From NCBI GenBank assembly GCA_019420065.1, contig JAHZHX010000001.1, forward strand, positions 35,609 to 99,608: a stretch of DNA of 64,000 nt. The letters are read 5' to 3'. Position 1 is the stretch's first letter; every line of letters starts with the position of its first letter. This DNA comes from Clostridiales bacterium. Its GTDB lineage: Bacteria > Bacillota > Clostridia > Christensenellales > Aristaeellaceae. The notes below the pieces were generated by a model, which was given only the letters and a program-made list of their open reading frames with translations, was not told the DNA's origin and searched no databases. Below, piece by piece: positions 8,363 through 16,561 of the stretch. Position numbers and translations under genes: made by a program.

Positions 8363-8936
8363 GCTTTTTTTGAGCGCGCTTGGCGCTGGGATGCTGGCGT
8401 GGGTTGCGCTGGTGATTTTTGTGTGCGTGAAAGAATATACCGTTCCCGCTCCGGATGCGCAAACGGACGCCATCATTGTGCTGGGCGCGCAGGTCAAGGA
8501 GAACGGCGAATTGAGCGTGCAGCTGCAGCACCGGGTGGAAAAGGCGCTTGAAATCTATCGCAGTCATCCGCAGCGGATTGTGGTATGCGGCGCGCAGGGC
8601 AGCAACGAGCCGGTAAGCGAGGCGCAGGCGATGCGCGACTATCTGGTTGCCCATGGCGTGCCGGAGGAGGAGATATTGATGGAGGCTGCCTCGTTCAACA
8701 CGCGGCAGAACCTTGAAAATGCGAAAAAGCTCCTGCCTGCGGACACGAAAAAGGTACTAATCGTGACCAGCGACTATCATTTGCCGCGCGCGATGGCGAT
8801 TGCGGCGGACGCCGGGTTTGAACCAAGCGGCGTAGGCAGCCCGATCAAGCTGATTTACTGGCCCAAGAACCATTTCCGCGAAGCGCTGGCATGGGTAAAG
8901 TACGCCATGCAGCGCTGGGGCATTATGCCTTCTTAA
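8325..8936 (+). CDS. DUF218 (YdcF/SanA-like) membrane protein
   Basis: A 203-residue protein with an N-terminal membrane span (about 10-33) and a DUF218 domain: DAIIVLGAQV, then E-A-x-A-M-R-x-Y-L, S-x-N-T-x-x-N motif (here SFNTRQNLENA) and VTSDYHLPRA. Family members (SanA, ElyC, YdcF) affect envelope integrity and lipid carrier metabolism, but the reaction is not known. The GTG at 8325 has AGGAGG eight bases upstream and overlaps radC by 38 bases; ATG codons at 8346 and 8352 are alternatives. Confidence 0.75.
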   Translation: MRSSKRKMPMLIRLFLSALGAGMLAWVALVIFVCVKEYTVPAPDAQTDAIIVLGAQVKENGELSVQLQHRVEKALEIYRSHPQRIVVCGAQGSNEPVSEAQAMRDYLVAHGVPEEEILMEAASFNTRQNLENAKKLLPADTKKVLIVTSDYHLPRAMAIAADAGFEPSGVGSPIKLIYWPKNHFREALAWVKYAMQRWGIMPS

Positions 8937-8953
8937 AAAAATGAGGTGAAAAA

Positions 8954-9703
8954 ATGGATTATCAGGAATTGAACGCGCGGACGATTGACCGCTGGATTGA
9001 GGAAGGATGGGAGTGGGGAAAGCCCATCACCCATGAGATGTATGCGCAGGCGCTGCGCGGCCGCTGGGATGTGCTGCTGACCCCGACGCGTTTTGTTCCG
9101 CACGAATGGTTTGGCGAGCTGCGCGGCAAGCGCTTGCTTGGGCTGGCCAGCGGCGGCGGGCAGCAGATCCCTGTTTTCAGCGCGCTGGGGGCGGCATGCA
9201 CGGTACTGGACTATTCTCCAAAACAGCTGGAAAGCGAACGAATGGTTGCCGGGCGCGAAGGATACAAGGTCGAGATCGTACATGCCGACATGACGAAGCC
9301 TTTGCCTTTCGCGGACGAAACGTTTGATCTTATTTTTCATCCGGTTTCCAACTGCTATGTACGGGAAGTGAAGCCCATTTTCCGTGAATGCGCCCGGGTA
9401 TTGAAAAAAGGGGGCGTTCTGCTGTGCGGCCTGGATAACGGAATCAATTTTCTGGTGGACGACGATGAAAAAACGATCGTCAACGCCCTTCCCTTTGATC
9501 CCTTGCGTAATCCGGAGCAGATGAAGCAGCTTGAGGATACGGACTGCGGCGTACAGTTTTCACATACGCTTGAGGAGCAGCTGGGCGGGCAGCTGGAGGC
9601 GGGACTTGTGCTGACGGATCTTTATGAGGACACAAACGGCGGCGGGTATCTGCATGAAAAGCATATCCCTACCTTTATCGCGACGCGCGCGGTCAAAAAA
9701 TAA
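8954..9703 (+). CDS. Class I SAM-dependent methyltransferase
   Basis: A 249-residue soluble methyltransferase. The SAM-binding motif I is L-G-L-A-S-G-G-G-Q-Q (62-71); VLDYSP gives the acidic end of strand 2, HADMTKPLPFADETFDLI covers motifs II-III, and a typical R-V-L-K-K-G-G-V-L-L strand follows. It resembles UbiE/Methyltransf_11 proteins of unknown substrate common in Clostridia. A weak AGGTGA precedes the ATG. It follows the DUF218 gene by 17 bases and probably shares the radC transcript. Confidence 0.72.
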   Translation: MDYQELNARTIDRWIEEGWEWGKPITHEMYAQALRGRWDVLLTPTRFVPHEWFGELRGKRLLGLASGGGQQIPVFSALGAACTVLDYSPKQLESERMVAGREGYKVEIVHADMTKPLPFADETFDLIFHPVSNCYVREVKPIFRECARVLKKGGVLLCGLDNGINFLVDDDEKTIVNALPFDPLRNPEQMKQLEDTDCGVQFSHTLEEQLGGQLEAGLVLTDLYEDTNGGGYLHEKHIPTFIATRAVKK

Positions 9704-9730
9704 GGGACGAAGGCCAAAGGGCTTTCGTCC
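9695..9730 (-). terminator. Terminator of ansA
   Basis: Hairpin arms 9705-9715 and 9719-9730 (GGACGAAGGCC with GGCTTTCGTCC); on the minus strand it is followed by TTATTTTTT, so it mainly stops asparaginase transcription. Confidence 0.75.
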
Positions 9731-9739
9731 GGGATATGG

Positions 9740-10714
9740 TCAAGGACTGATTTCCATGCATAAGGGCTGCTCCAGGAAGGGCAAACGTTCCTCAGGTTTT
9801 CCCAGCACCCACATGAGTTTGGCTACGGCAGCTTCGCTTGTCATGTCGCGGCCGCTGTGAATGTTTCCGCCCGTAACGTCGCGCCCTACCTCATAGATGG
9901 AAAAATCGGCTTTTTCATACATGCACTGCGTCGTGACAAGGATGATAATGCCCTGCGCGGCAAGCTCGCGCAGCGTGCCGACAAGATTGCGGCGAATGTA
10001 GTGCAGGCCGCCCAGACCAAACGCCTCGACGACAAGCCCCTTACAGCCTGTGGCGGCGATATGGCGCAAAATGTCGGGGGAGGTGCCGGGAATCAGCTTG
10101 AGCAAAAAAACGCGCGGGTCAATGCTGTCGCCATAGACGGCTGCGGGCAGAACGGGCTTTGACAGCATGGTGGAAAAATGCAGGCCCGATGCGTCGGCTT
10201 CGCCGCAGAGCGGCGCATTTACGCTGTCAAACGCGTCGTAGGAGGTGGTGCGCATCTTCACGGCGCGGGTTCCGGCGATGATCTTGTGATGAAAACAGAC
10301 ATATACGCCGCGCGTTGCCGTGCGCGCCGCTTCAGCCGCTTCCAGAAGATTGTTGCGCGCGTCGGTGATACTGTGCAGCAGCGGCAGCTGCGAGCCGGTG
10401 AGGATGACGGGCTTTTGCAGGTCCATCAGCATGAAGGACAGCGCCGCGGCCGTATACGCCATCGTATCGGTCCCATGGGTGATGATGCAGCCATCCGACG
10501 TTTTGAGCGCTTCTCGCACGGCGAGGGAAAGCGCGCGCCACTCTTCGGGCTGGATGTTGCTTGAATCCATCTGGAAAACGTCCGTTCCGGTGCAGTTTTC
10601 GATGGGGCAGAGGCGGAGAATATCCCGCGCGGTCAGAGCAGGGGCAAGGCCGCGCTCGCCGGGAACGCTGGCGATCGTTCCGCCTGTTGCCAGCAGGGTC
10701 AGGTGCTTAGACAT
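9740..10714 (-). CDS. ansA: L-asparaginase, type I-like
   Basis: A 324-residue asparaginase hydrolysing L-asparagine to aspartate and ammonia. Both threonine catalytic centres are present: T-G-G-T-I-A-S (10-16) and H-G-T-D-T (80-84), with the conserved lysine in A-V-K-M-R-T. There is no signal peptide, so it is cytosolic. It is a single-gene unit with its own promoter and terminator, divergent from yceD. Confidence 0.92.
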   Translation of the reverse strand: MSKHLTLLATGGTIASVPGERGLAPALTARDILRLCPIENCTGTDVFQMDSSNIQPEEWRALSLAVREALKTSDGCIITHGTDTMAYTAAALSFMLMDLQKPVILTGSQLPLLHSITDARNNLLEAAEAARTATRGVYVCFHHKIIAGTRAVKMRTTSYDAFDSVNAPLCGEADASGLHFSTMLSKPVLPAAVYGDSIDPRVFLLKLIPGTSPDILRHIAATGCKGLVVEAFGLGGLHYIRRNLVGTLRELAAQGIIILVTTQCMYEKADFSIYEVGRDVTGGNIHSGRDMTSEAAVAKLMWVLGKPEERLPFLEQPLCMEISP

Positions 10715-10744
10715 GCTTTAGCGTCCTTTCGCAAGAATAATGCC

Positions 10745-10773
10745 ATTATACCATATCCCGGCAAAAATGAAAA
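10745..10773 (-). promoter_or_regulatory. Promoter of ansA
   Basis: Minus strand: TTTTCA (10768-10773), 17 bases, TGgTATAAT with the -10 at 10745-10750. Confidence 0.6.
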
Positions 10774-10853
10774 CGGGGCGCGTCCAAGGGCAGCGGAACG
10801 GAATAAATGTTGAATTTTTCTCAAAAAGTAGCGAATTATCGCGTGATAAAGTG

Positions 10854-10882
10854 TTGACAAACTTTGTCCGGCTTACTATAAT
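10854..10882 (+). promoter_or_regulatory. Consensus SigA promoter of yceD-rpmF
   Basis: TTGACA (10854-10859), 17-base spacer, TATAAT (10877-10882): a perfect match. Transcription starts near 10889, which fixes the downstream TTG at 10911 as the first usable start. Confidence 0.88.
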
Positions 10883-10910
10883 AGTGCTGTTCACGATTGG
10901 AGGGATTGGC

Positions 10911-11432
10911 TTGCTGCTGGATGTTTCGCGCGCTATGCGTATGCCGGGCGAGTCCTTTGCCTTCATTCATCATGAGCGCATCGCGCCGCAGGACATATGC
11001 GGCGAGCAAGTGACGTTCGATGAACCGGTGGTTCTCGAAGGCCGCTTTTCCATGTCCGGCGTTGATCTCTCGCTTGACGGCACGCTTACGGCCACGGCCC
11101 ACTCCCGCTGCTGTAATTGCCTTGAGATGGCCACTGTGAATCTGAAGGTTCCTTTTCATGAAGTTTTCACAAGGGTCGATCGCATGACGTCCGAGGCGGA
11201 AGACGATCCGGAACGTTTGGTGTTTACCGGCTCCAAGGTGGAACTGGAGCACTTGACGCTGATGCTGGCGCTGCTGGAGCTGCCTATTCGCATTCTGTGC
11301 AAACCGGACTGCGAGGGTTACCGGTATATGGCGCCGCAGTACACGGAAAAACGGGAAGAGACGCAAAATGCGCGTCCCTTTTCAGTGCTGCAACAATTGT
11401 TGACTAAGGATCAGAAGGATCAGGAGGTATAA
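10911..11432 (+). CDS. YceD/DUF177 family protein
   Basis: A 173-residue DUF177 protein, tied to 23S rRNA or ribosome accumulation in other bacteria. It shows the family core C-x-C-C-N-C-L with an acidic EDDPERL stretch and a terminal P-I-R-I-L-C-x-x-D-C-x-G (about 128-140), a probable zinc site. The TTG at 10911 has GGAGGG six bases upstream and follows the promoter directly; in-frame codons further left lie before the transcription start. The gene ends three bases before rpmF, the standard pair. Confidence 0.83.
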   Translation: MLLDVSRAMRMPGESFAFIHHERIAPQDICGEQVTFDEPVVLEGRFSMSGVDLSLDGTLTATAHSRCCNCLEMATVNLKVPFHEVFTRVDRMTSEAEDDPERLVFTGSKVELEHLTLMLALLELPIRILCKPDCEGYRYMAPQYTEKREETQNARPFSVLQQLLTKDQKDQEV

Positions 11433-11435
11433 ATC

Positions 11436-11621
11436 ATGGCTCTTCCTAAGGGAAAAATTTCCAAAGCTCGTAAGCACAGCCGCCGCGCGAATTGGAAGCT
11501 CACGCTTCCGGCGATTGTCACCTGCCCCCAGTGCCACAAGAAAATGCTGGCGCACCGTGTCTGCAAGAATTGCGGCTACTACAAGGGCGTTGCCGTTGTC
11601 GCGCAGGGCGAGCAACAGTAA
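11436..11621 (+). CDS. rpmF: 50S ribosomal protein L32
   Basis: A 61-residue basic protein with the L32 start MALPKGKISKARKHSRRAN and a four-cysteine zinc ribbon (C-P-Q-C and C-K-N-C-G-Y-Y). It is the zinc-binding C+ form. Co-transcribed with yceD. Confidence 0.97.
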   Translation: MALPKGKISKARKHSRRANWKLTLPAIVTCPQCHKKMLAHRVCKNCGYYKGVAVVAQGEQQ

Positions 11622-11649
11622 AATCAATTTCTGTTTTCCCTGAGAGGAA

Positions 11650-11873
11650 GAGGAGTACGCGCAGGCTGTCATCAGAGAGGGCGGTTCGTCGGCTGCAAGG
11701 CTGCCCGGACAAAGCGCGCGCGGAAGGTCGCTTCGGAGGGGGAGGGGTGAAGCAAGTAGCCCGTCCGTTTGGCGCGCGTTATTGCGCCGTGAGGCGGCGC
11801 ATGTCTGCGCCGTAAAGCAAGGTGGTACCACGGGTCGCTCCGTCCATGCAAGATGGATGGGGCGGCTTTTGTT
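11650..11873 (+). promoter_or_regulatory. T-box leader of valS
   Basis: A tRNA-sensing leader ahead of valyl-tRNA synthetase. The T-box sequence AAGGTGGTACCACGG lies at 11819-11833, followed by a terminator hairpin whose arms meet around GCAAG (about 11836-11870) and end in CTTTT. Upstream, AGTACGC and AGAGAGG motifs of stem I are visible near 11654-11681. A GTC at 11727-11729 in the putative specifier loop would be a valine codon. Uncharged tRNA-Val should favour read-through. No clear private promoter is seen between rpmF and the leader. Confidence 0.9.
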
Positions 11874-11894
11874 TATGCAGAAAGGAGCATTTCC

Positions 11895-14537
11895 ATGAGC
11901 AAGGAATTCACCATGGAAAAACAGTATAATCCGCAGGCGATTGAAACGCAAACTTACGAGCGCTGGGAAAAAAGCGGCGCTTTCAAGGCGCATTATGTGG
12001 AGGGCAAAAAGCCTTTCACCATTGTGATGCCGCCGCCCAACATTACCGGCCAGCTGCATATGGGTCATGCCATGGACGCGACGCTTCAGGATGCGCTGAC
12101 TCGCTATCACCGCATGAAGGGCGATCCGACCTTGTGGCTGCCCGGGACGGACCATGCTTCCATCGCGACCGAAGTGAAGGTCGTGGAAAAGCTGGCCAAG
12201 GAAGGAATACATAAGCAGGATATTGGCCGCGAGGCGTTTTTGGAGCATGCATGGGCGTGGAAAAAGGAATATGGCGGCCGTATTACGCGCCAGCTTCGCC
12301 GCATGGGCGCCAGCTGCGACTGGTCGCGCGAGCGCTTTACCATGGATGAAGGCTGTTCCCGAGCGGTGCGCGAGGTGTTTGTGCGCCTGTACGACAAGGG
12401 TCTGATCTATCGCGGCAACCGCATCATCAACTGGTGCCCGACCTGTAAAACGGCCCTGAGCGATGCCGAGGTGGAGTTTGAGGAGCAGGCCTCCCATCTG
12501 TGGCACATCCGCTACCGCGCAGCGGACGGCGGCGAAGGCGTGGTGGTGGCCACCACCCGTCCGGAGACAATGCTGGGCGACACTGGCGTGGCCGTGAACC
12601 CCAACGACCCGCGTTACCAGGAGCTGATCGGCAAAAAGCTGATTCTGCCGCTGGTGAACCGGGAAATTCCCGTGGTGGCGGACGAGTATGTGGATTTGGA
12701 ATTCGGTACCGGCGCGGTGAAGATGACTCCTGCGCATGACCCCAACGACTTTGAGGTGGCGCAGCGTCATGATCTGGAAGTGCTGCGCGTAATGAATGAT
12801 GACGGCACGATGAACGAGCTGGCCGGCAAATATGCGGGTATGAAAGCGCTTGAGTGCCGCAAAGCGGTTGTGGCGGATCTCGAAGCGCTGGGCGCGCTGG
12901 TGAAAATCGAAGATTATGCCCATAACGTGGGTACCTGCTATCGCTGCCATACAACCGTTGAACCGCTGGTCAGCACGCAGTGGTTTGTGAAGATGCAGCC
13001 GCTGGCGGAGCCGGCCATTGCTGCGGTACGCGAGGGAAAAACCAGGTTTGTTCCTGAGCGTTTCAGCAAAACGTATTTTAACTGGATGGAGAACATCCGC
13101 GATTGGTGCATCAGCCGTCAGCTGTGGTGGGGGCACCGCATCCCGGCCTGGTATTGCCAGGAGTGCGGCGAGGTGATCGTCTCCCGCGAGGATCCCACGG
13201 TATGTCCCAAGTGCGGCAAGGCGCATCTCAAGCAGGATGAAGATGTGCTCGACACCTGGTTTTCCTCTGCGCTGTGGCCCTTCTCCACGCTGGGCTGGCC
13301 GGATAATACCGAGGATCTCAAGCACTTCTATCCTACCAGTACGCTGGTAACAGGCTATGACATTATCTTCTTCTGGGTAGCGCGCATGATTTTCAGCGGC
13401 ATTGAAAACATGGGCGAGGTTCCTTTTGATACGGTGCTGATTCATGGCCTTGTGCGCGACGAACAGGGGCGCAAGATGAGCAAGTCCCTGGGCAATGGCA
13501 TTGATCCGCTGGAAGTGGTCGATCAGTATGGCGCGGACGCGCTGCGTTTCTCGCTGTGCATGGGCATCAGCCCGGGTAACGATACGCGCTATTCGACCAC
13601 GAAGCTGGAATCCGCGCGCAACTTTGCAAACAAGGTATGGAATGCCAGCCGCTTTGTGCTGATGAACCTGGATGGCGAGGAGAAGCTTGACGGCAAAAAG
13701 CTGGAGCTGGCCGACCAGTGGATCCTCAGCCGCTATCATGAATGCGCGCAGGAGGTGACCGCGCACTTTGACGAGTGCGAATTCGGCCTGGCAGCGCAGA
13801 AAATATATGACTTTGCCTGGAGCGAGTTCTGCGACTGGTATATTGAGCTGGCCAAGGGCGGACTGCTGGGCGATGATGCGCAGCGGAAGGCCGCGGTGCG
13901 CGCGGTGCTGAGCACGGTACTTTCCGGTTTGCTTAAAATGCTGCATCCCTTTATGCCTTTCCTGACCGAAACGGTGTACGGCTTCCTGCCCGGCTGCGAG
14001 GATGCTTCCTGCATGCTGGCTGCCTGGCCGTTGGCGGAAGAAATTCCCGTTTATCCTGAGGAAGAGGCACGCATGAACGGCATTATGGATATCATCCGCG
14101 CCGTTCGCAATCTGCGCGCGGAAATGAACGTGCAGGCCGGTCATAAAGCGCGCCTGATGGTGCGGCCGGCGGACGGGTGGAAAGATGCGGTAGCCGGCGC
14201 GGAGACCTTCTTCCGCCGTATGGCCAATGCATCTGAGCTGGAAATCCTGGAAAAGGAACAAACCGTTGCGGAAAAGACGGTAGGCGCAGTCACGGTTGCA
14301 GGCGAAATCCTGATTCCGCTGGGCGATCTGGTCGATATTGAAAAAGAGATTGCCCGTCTGAACAAGGAGCGTGACAACCTGAACAAAGAGATCGCCCGCG
14401 CACAGGGCAAGCTGAATAACGAGGGCTTCCTGAAGAAAGCGCCAGAGGCGCTGGTACAGGCGGAGCGCGAGAAGCTGGCCGCTAATGAGAAAATGCTCTC
14501 TTCGCTTGAGACGCGTATCGACGAATTGAAAAAGTAA
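11895..14537 (+). CDS. valS: Valyl-tRNA synthetase
   Basis: An 880-residue class I synthetase charging tRNA-Val. The HIGH-type motif is H-M-G-H (55-58, in PPPNITGQLHMGH), the KMSKS loop is near 527-531, the editing domain includes TTRPETMLGDTG, and the last 65 residues form the ValS coiled-coil arm (repeats of E-I-A-R-L-N-K-E). The ATG at 11895 has AAGGAG seven bases upstream; an earlier in-frame start would run through the terminator hairpin of the leader. Expression is set by the T-box. Confidence 0.97.
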   Translation: MSKEFTMEKQYNPQAIETQTYERWEKSGAFKAHYVEGKKPFTIVMPPPNITGQLHMGHAMDATLQDALTRYHRMKGDPTLWLPGTDHASIATEVKVVEKLAKEGIHKQDIGREAFLEHAWAWKKEYGGRITRQLRRMGASCDWSRERFTMDEGCSRAVREVFVRLYDKGLIYRGNRIINWCPTCKTALSDAEVEFEEQASHLWHIRYRAADGGEGVVVATTRPETMLGDTGVAVNPNDPRYQELIGKKLILPLVNREIPVVADEYVDLEFGTGAVKMTPAHDPNDFEVAQRHDLEVLRVMNDDGTMNELAGKYAGMKALECRKAVVADLEALGALVKIEDYAHNVGTCYRCHTTVEPLVSTQWFVKMQPLAEPAIAAVREGKTRFVPERFSKTYFNWMENIRDWCISRQLWWGHRIPAWYCQECGEVIVSREDPTVCPKCGKAHLKQDEDVLDTWFSSALWPFSTLGWPDNTEDLKHFYPTSTLVTGYDIIFFWVARMIFSGIENMGEVPFDTVLIHGLVRDEQGRKMSKSLGNGIDPLEVVDQYGADALRFSLCMGISPGNDTRYSTTKLESARNFANKVWNASRFVLMNLDGEEKLDGKKLELADQWILSRYHECAQEVTAHFDECEFGLAAQKIYDFAWSEFCDWYIELAKGGLLGDDAQRKAAVRAVLSTVLSGLLKMLHPFMPFLTETVYGFLPGCEDASCMLAAWPLAEEIPVYPEEEARMNGIMDIIRAVRNLRAEMNVQAGHKARLMVRPADGWKDAVAGAETFFRRMANASELEILEKEQTVAEKTVGAVTVAGEILIPLGDLVDIEKEIARLNKERDNLNKEIARAQGKLNNEGFLKKAPEALVQAEREKLAANEKMLSSLETRIDELKK

Positions 14538-14544
14538 AGGCAGC

Positions 14545-14597
14545 GGCGCCTGATGCCCCTTCCACCTGGATGCATGAAGGGGCGTCAGGCGGTTTTG
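14545..14597 (+). terminator. Strong hairpin between valS and rsmH
   Basis: A stem of about 16 pairs (GCGCCTGATGCCCCTTC at about 14546-14562 with GAAGGGGCGTCAGGCGG at 14576-14592) followed by TTTTG. It lies only 26 bases before the rsmH start and leaves no room for a promoter, so it may attenuate rather than stop transcription. Confidence 0.8.
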
Positions 14598-14622
14598 CCA
14601 AAAGGAAAAAGGAGAAAACAGC

Positions 14623-15549
14623 TTGGAGTTTAGACATGAACCCGTGCTATTGCAGGAGACGCTTGAATGGCTTGCTCCCCATGACGGGGGCGTGTTTGCC
14701 GACGGAACACTGGGCGGCGGCGGGCACAGCGAGCAGATACTGCGGCGGATCGGCGGGCACGGCATACTCTACGGCATTGACCGCGACGAGGATGCTTTGC
14801 AGGCAGCCACGCAGCGGCTGCAGGGATATGCCGGATTCTGCGCCATGCATGGCAATTTTCATGATGTGGATGATCTGCTGCCGCCAGGGGTTTTGCTGGA
14901 TGGCGGGCTGCTGGATCTGGGGGTTTCCTCTTATCAGCTGGATACGCCGGAACGCGGCTTCTCCTACCATGAGGAAGCGCCGCTGGACATGCGCATGGAT
15001 CGTTCCTGCGGCATGACGGCAGCTGACTGGCTGAACCAAACGCCGGAAAAAGACATTATGAACGCGCTCTATGATTATGGCGATGAGAAGTGGGCGGCGC
15101 GGATCGCCAAGATCATTGTTGAGCATCGTAAAGAAAGGCCGCTGCAAACGACGCTTGACCTGGTGGCCTGCGTGGACGCGGCCATCCCCAAGGCGGTGCG
15201 CCGCAAGGATGAGGGGCATCCGGCGCGCCGCACGTTCCAGGCGGTACGCATTGCCGTAAACGATGAGATCGCCCCGCTGGAACAGGCGCTTGCGGACTGG
15301 ATGAAGCGACTGAAGCCGGGCGGCAGGCTATGCGTGATTACCTTTCATTCGATAGAGGATCGGATCGTCAAGCACGCTTTCCGGCGGATGCAGAATCCCT
15401 GTGTTTGCCCGCCCAAAGCGCCGGTATGCACCTGCGGACGAAAGCCGGTAGCCAGGGTTCTCGGCGGCGCGATCCGCCCCGGAGCGCAGGAGATCGAGCG
15501 CAATCCCCGCGCGCGCAGCGCTACGCTGCGTGTGGCGGAAAAGCTGTAA
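14623..15549 (+). CDS. rsmH: 16S rRNA m4C1402 methyltransferase RsmH
   Basis: A 308-residue enzyme adding the N4-methyl group at C1402 in the decoding centre. It has the MraW start H-E-P-V-L-L-Q-E, the SAM loop D-G-T-L-G-G-G-G-H-S (28-36), Y-x-x-R-x-x-x-K-E-R-P-like helix and the C-terminal I-T-F-H-S-x-E-D-R-I-V-K motif. The TTG start at 14623 has AAGGAG eight bases upstream. Normally rsmH starts the dcw division cluster; here it is followed by rsmI, which methylates the same base. Confidence 0.95.
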   Translation: MEFRHEPVLLQETLEWLAPHDGGVFADGTLGGGGHSEQILRRIGGHGILYGIDRDEDALQAATQRLQGYAGFCAMHGNFHDVDDLLPPGVLLDGGLLDLGVSSYQLDTPERGFSYHEEAPLDMRMDRSCGMTAADWLNQTPEKDIMNALYDYGDEKWAARIAKIIVEHRKERPLQTTLDLVACVDAAIPKAVRRKDEGHPARRTFQAVRIAVNDEIAPLEQALADWMKRLKPGGRLCVITFHSIEDRIVKHAFRRMQNPCVCPPKAPVCTCGRKPVARVLGGAIRPGAQEIERNPRARSATLRVAEKL

Positions 15550-15558
15550 GGAGCCGCT

Positions 15559-16416
15559 ATGCTGTATGTAGTTGCAACCCCGATTGGTAATTTGGGAGAT
15601 ATGAGTCCGCGCGCGGTGGAGACGCTGAAAAAGGCCGACCTGATTGCTGCGGAAGATACGCGCATGACGATGAAACTGACGCAGCATTTTGGCATTGAAA
15701 CGCCGCTTACCAGCTGTCATCGCCACAATGAATTCGGCAAAGCGCAGCAGCTTGTGCGCAGGATGGCGGAAGAGGGGATCAGTATTGCCCTGGTAACGGA
15801 TGCGGGCACGCCAGCCATTTCCGATCCGGGCACATATCTGGTGCGCTTGGCGGCTGAAGCAGGGATTGAGGTGGTGGCCGTTCCCGGACCAACCGCTATG
15901 GCCAGCGCGATCTCGGTATCTGGTATTGACGCGGACGAATTCACCTTCCTGGGCTTTTTGCCGCGTGAAAAAAAGGACCTGCGGGCGGCGCTGAGCGATG
16001 CGGCTTCGCGCCTTCAGGCGGCAATCATTCACGAATCGCCTTATCGGGTGCTGGATACAATGGCGACGGTCGCGGAGCTGCTGCCGCAGACCTATGTGAG
16101 CGTCAGCTGCGATTTGACAAAGCTGCATGAATTGACGCTGCGCGGCAACGTTTGCGATGTGCTGGCGCGGATGCGGGCGAACGAGAAAACGGAAAAGGGC
16201 GAATACTGCATTGTACTGGATTTTCGGGCGGTTCCGCGCAAAGAAACGGAGCAGGCGCTCAATCTGTGCATGGAAGCGCAGCTGCTGGACGCAATGCTGT
16301 CCGGCCTTGACATGCGCGCGGCGTCACAGAAGCTGATCTCCATGGGTGCGCGCAAGAATGCCGTTTACGCCGCGTCGCTGAATTTGAAAAAAATGCTGCG
16401 CGACGGCGAAGAATAA
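15559..16416 (+). CDS. rsmI: 16S rRNA 2'-O-methyltransferase RsmI
   Basis: A 285-residue tetrapyrrole-methylase-fold enzyme that 2'-O-methylates C1402 of 16S rRNA. Signatures are VVATPIGNLGD at residues 4-14, AEDTRMT, SCHRHNE, VTDAGTPAISDPG and VPGPTA. Nine bases separate it from rsmH, so the two enzymes that modify C1402 are made together. Confidence 0.96.
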   Translation: MLYVVATPIGNLGDMSPRAVETLKKADLIAAEDTRMTMKLTQHFGIETPLTSCHRHNEFGKAQQLVRRMAEEGISIALVTDAGTPAISDPGTYLVRLAAEAGIEVVAVPGPTAMASAISVSGIDADEFTFLGFLPREKKDLRAALSDAASRLQAAIIHESPYRVLDTMATVAELLPQTYVSVSCDLTKLHELTLRGNVCDVLARMRANEKTEKGEYCIVLDFRAVPRKETEQALNLCMEAQLLDAMLSGLDMRAASQKLISMGARKNAVYAASLNLKKMLRDGEE

Positions 16417-16441
16417 TACATTTTCTGTACAGCTGCACGCT

Positions 16442-16470
16442 TTGACAAGGGATGGCAGCGGTGCTATAAT
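16442..16470 (+). promoter_or_regulatory. Consensus SigA promoter of the panT-coaX unit
   Basis: TTGACA (16442-16447), 17-base spacer, TATAAT (16465-16470), a perfect match. Predicted start near 16477, giving an 85-base untranslated leader. Confidence 0.88.
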
Positions 16471-16476
16471 AATCCA

Positions 16477-16561
16477 CGTCGATACCCGGAAGGGGTCGAA
16501 CAAAACGAAACTGCGGACATTTCGTCAGGTATCTTTATGAACTTGAACGGAGGAAGGAAAA
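16477..16561 (+). promoter_or_regulatory. Structured 5' leader of the ECF S component gene (candidate regulatory RNA)
   Basis: The leader can fold with an outer stem GATACC (16481-16486) / GGTATC (16528-16533) enclosing ACGAAA (16505-16510) / TTTCGT (16520-16525). The outer 5' strand can instead form a small CCC-GGAA-GGG hairpin at 16485-16494, so two folds compete. It matches no riboswitch class I can recall. GGAGGA for the gene is at 16550-16555. Confidence 0.4.

Noticed and set aside
11382..14765. A 1127-codon open frame on the minus strand
   Set aside because: It is antisense to valS and rsmH, whose motifs and ribosome sites are certain. Its translation is rich in His, Arg, Gln and Ala without domains, typical of a shadow frame in GC-rich coding DNA.
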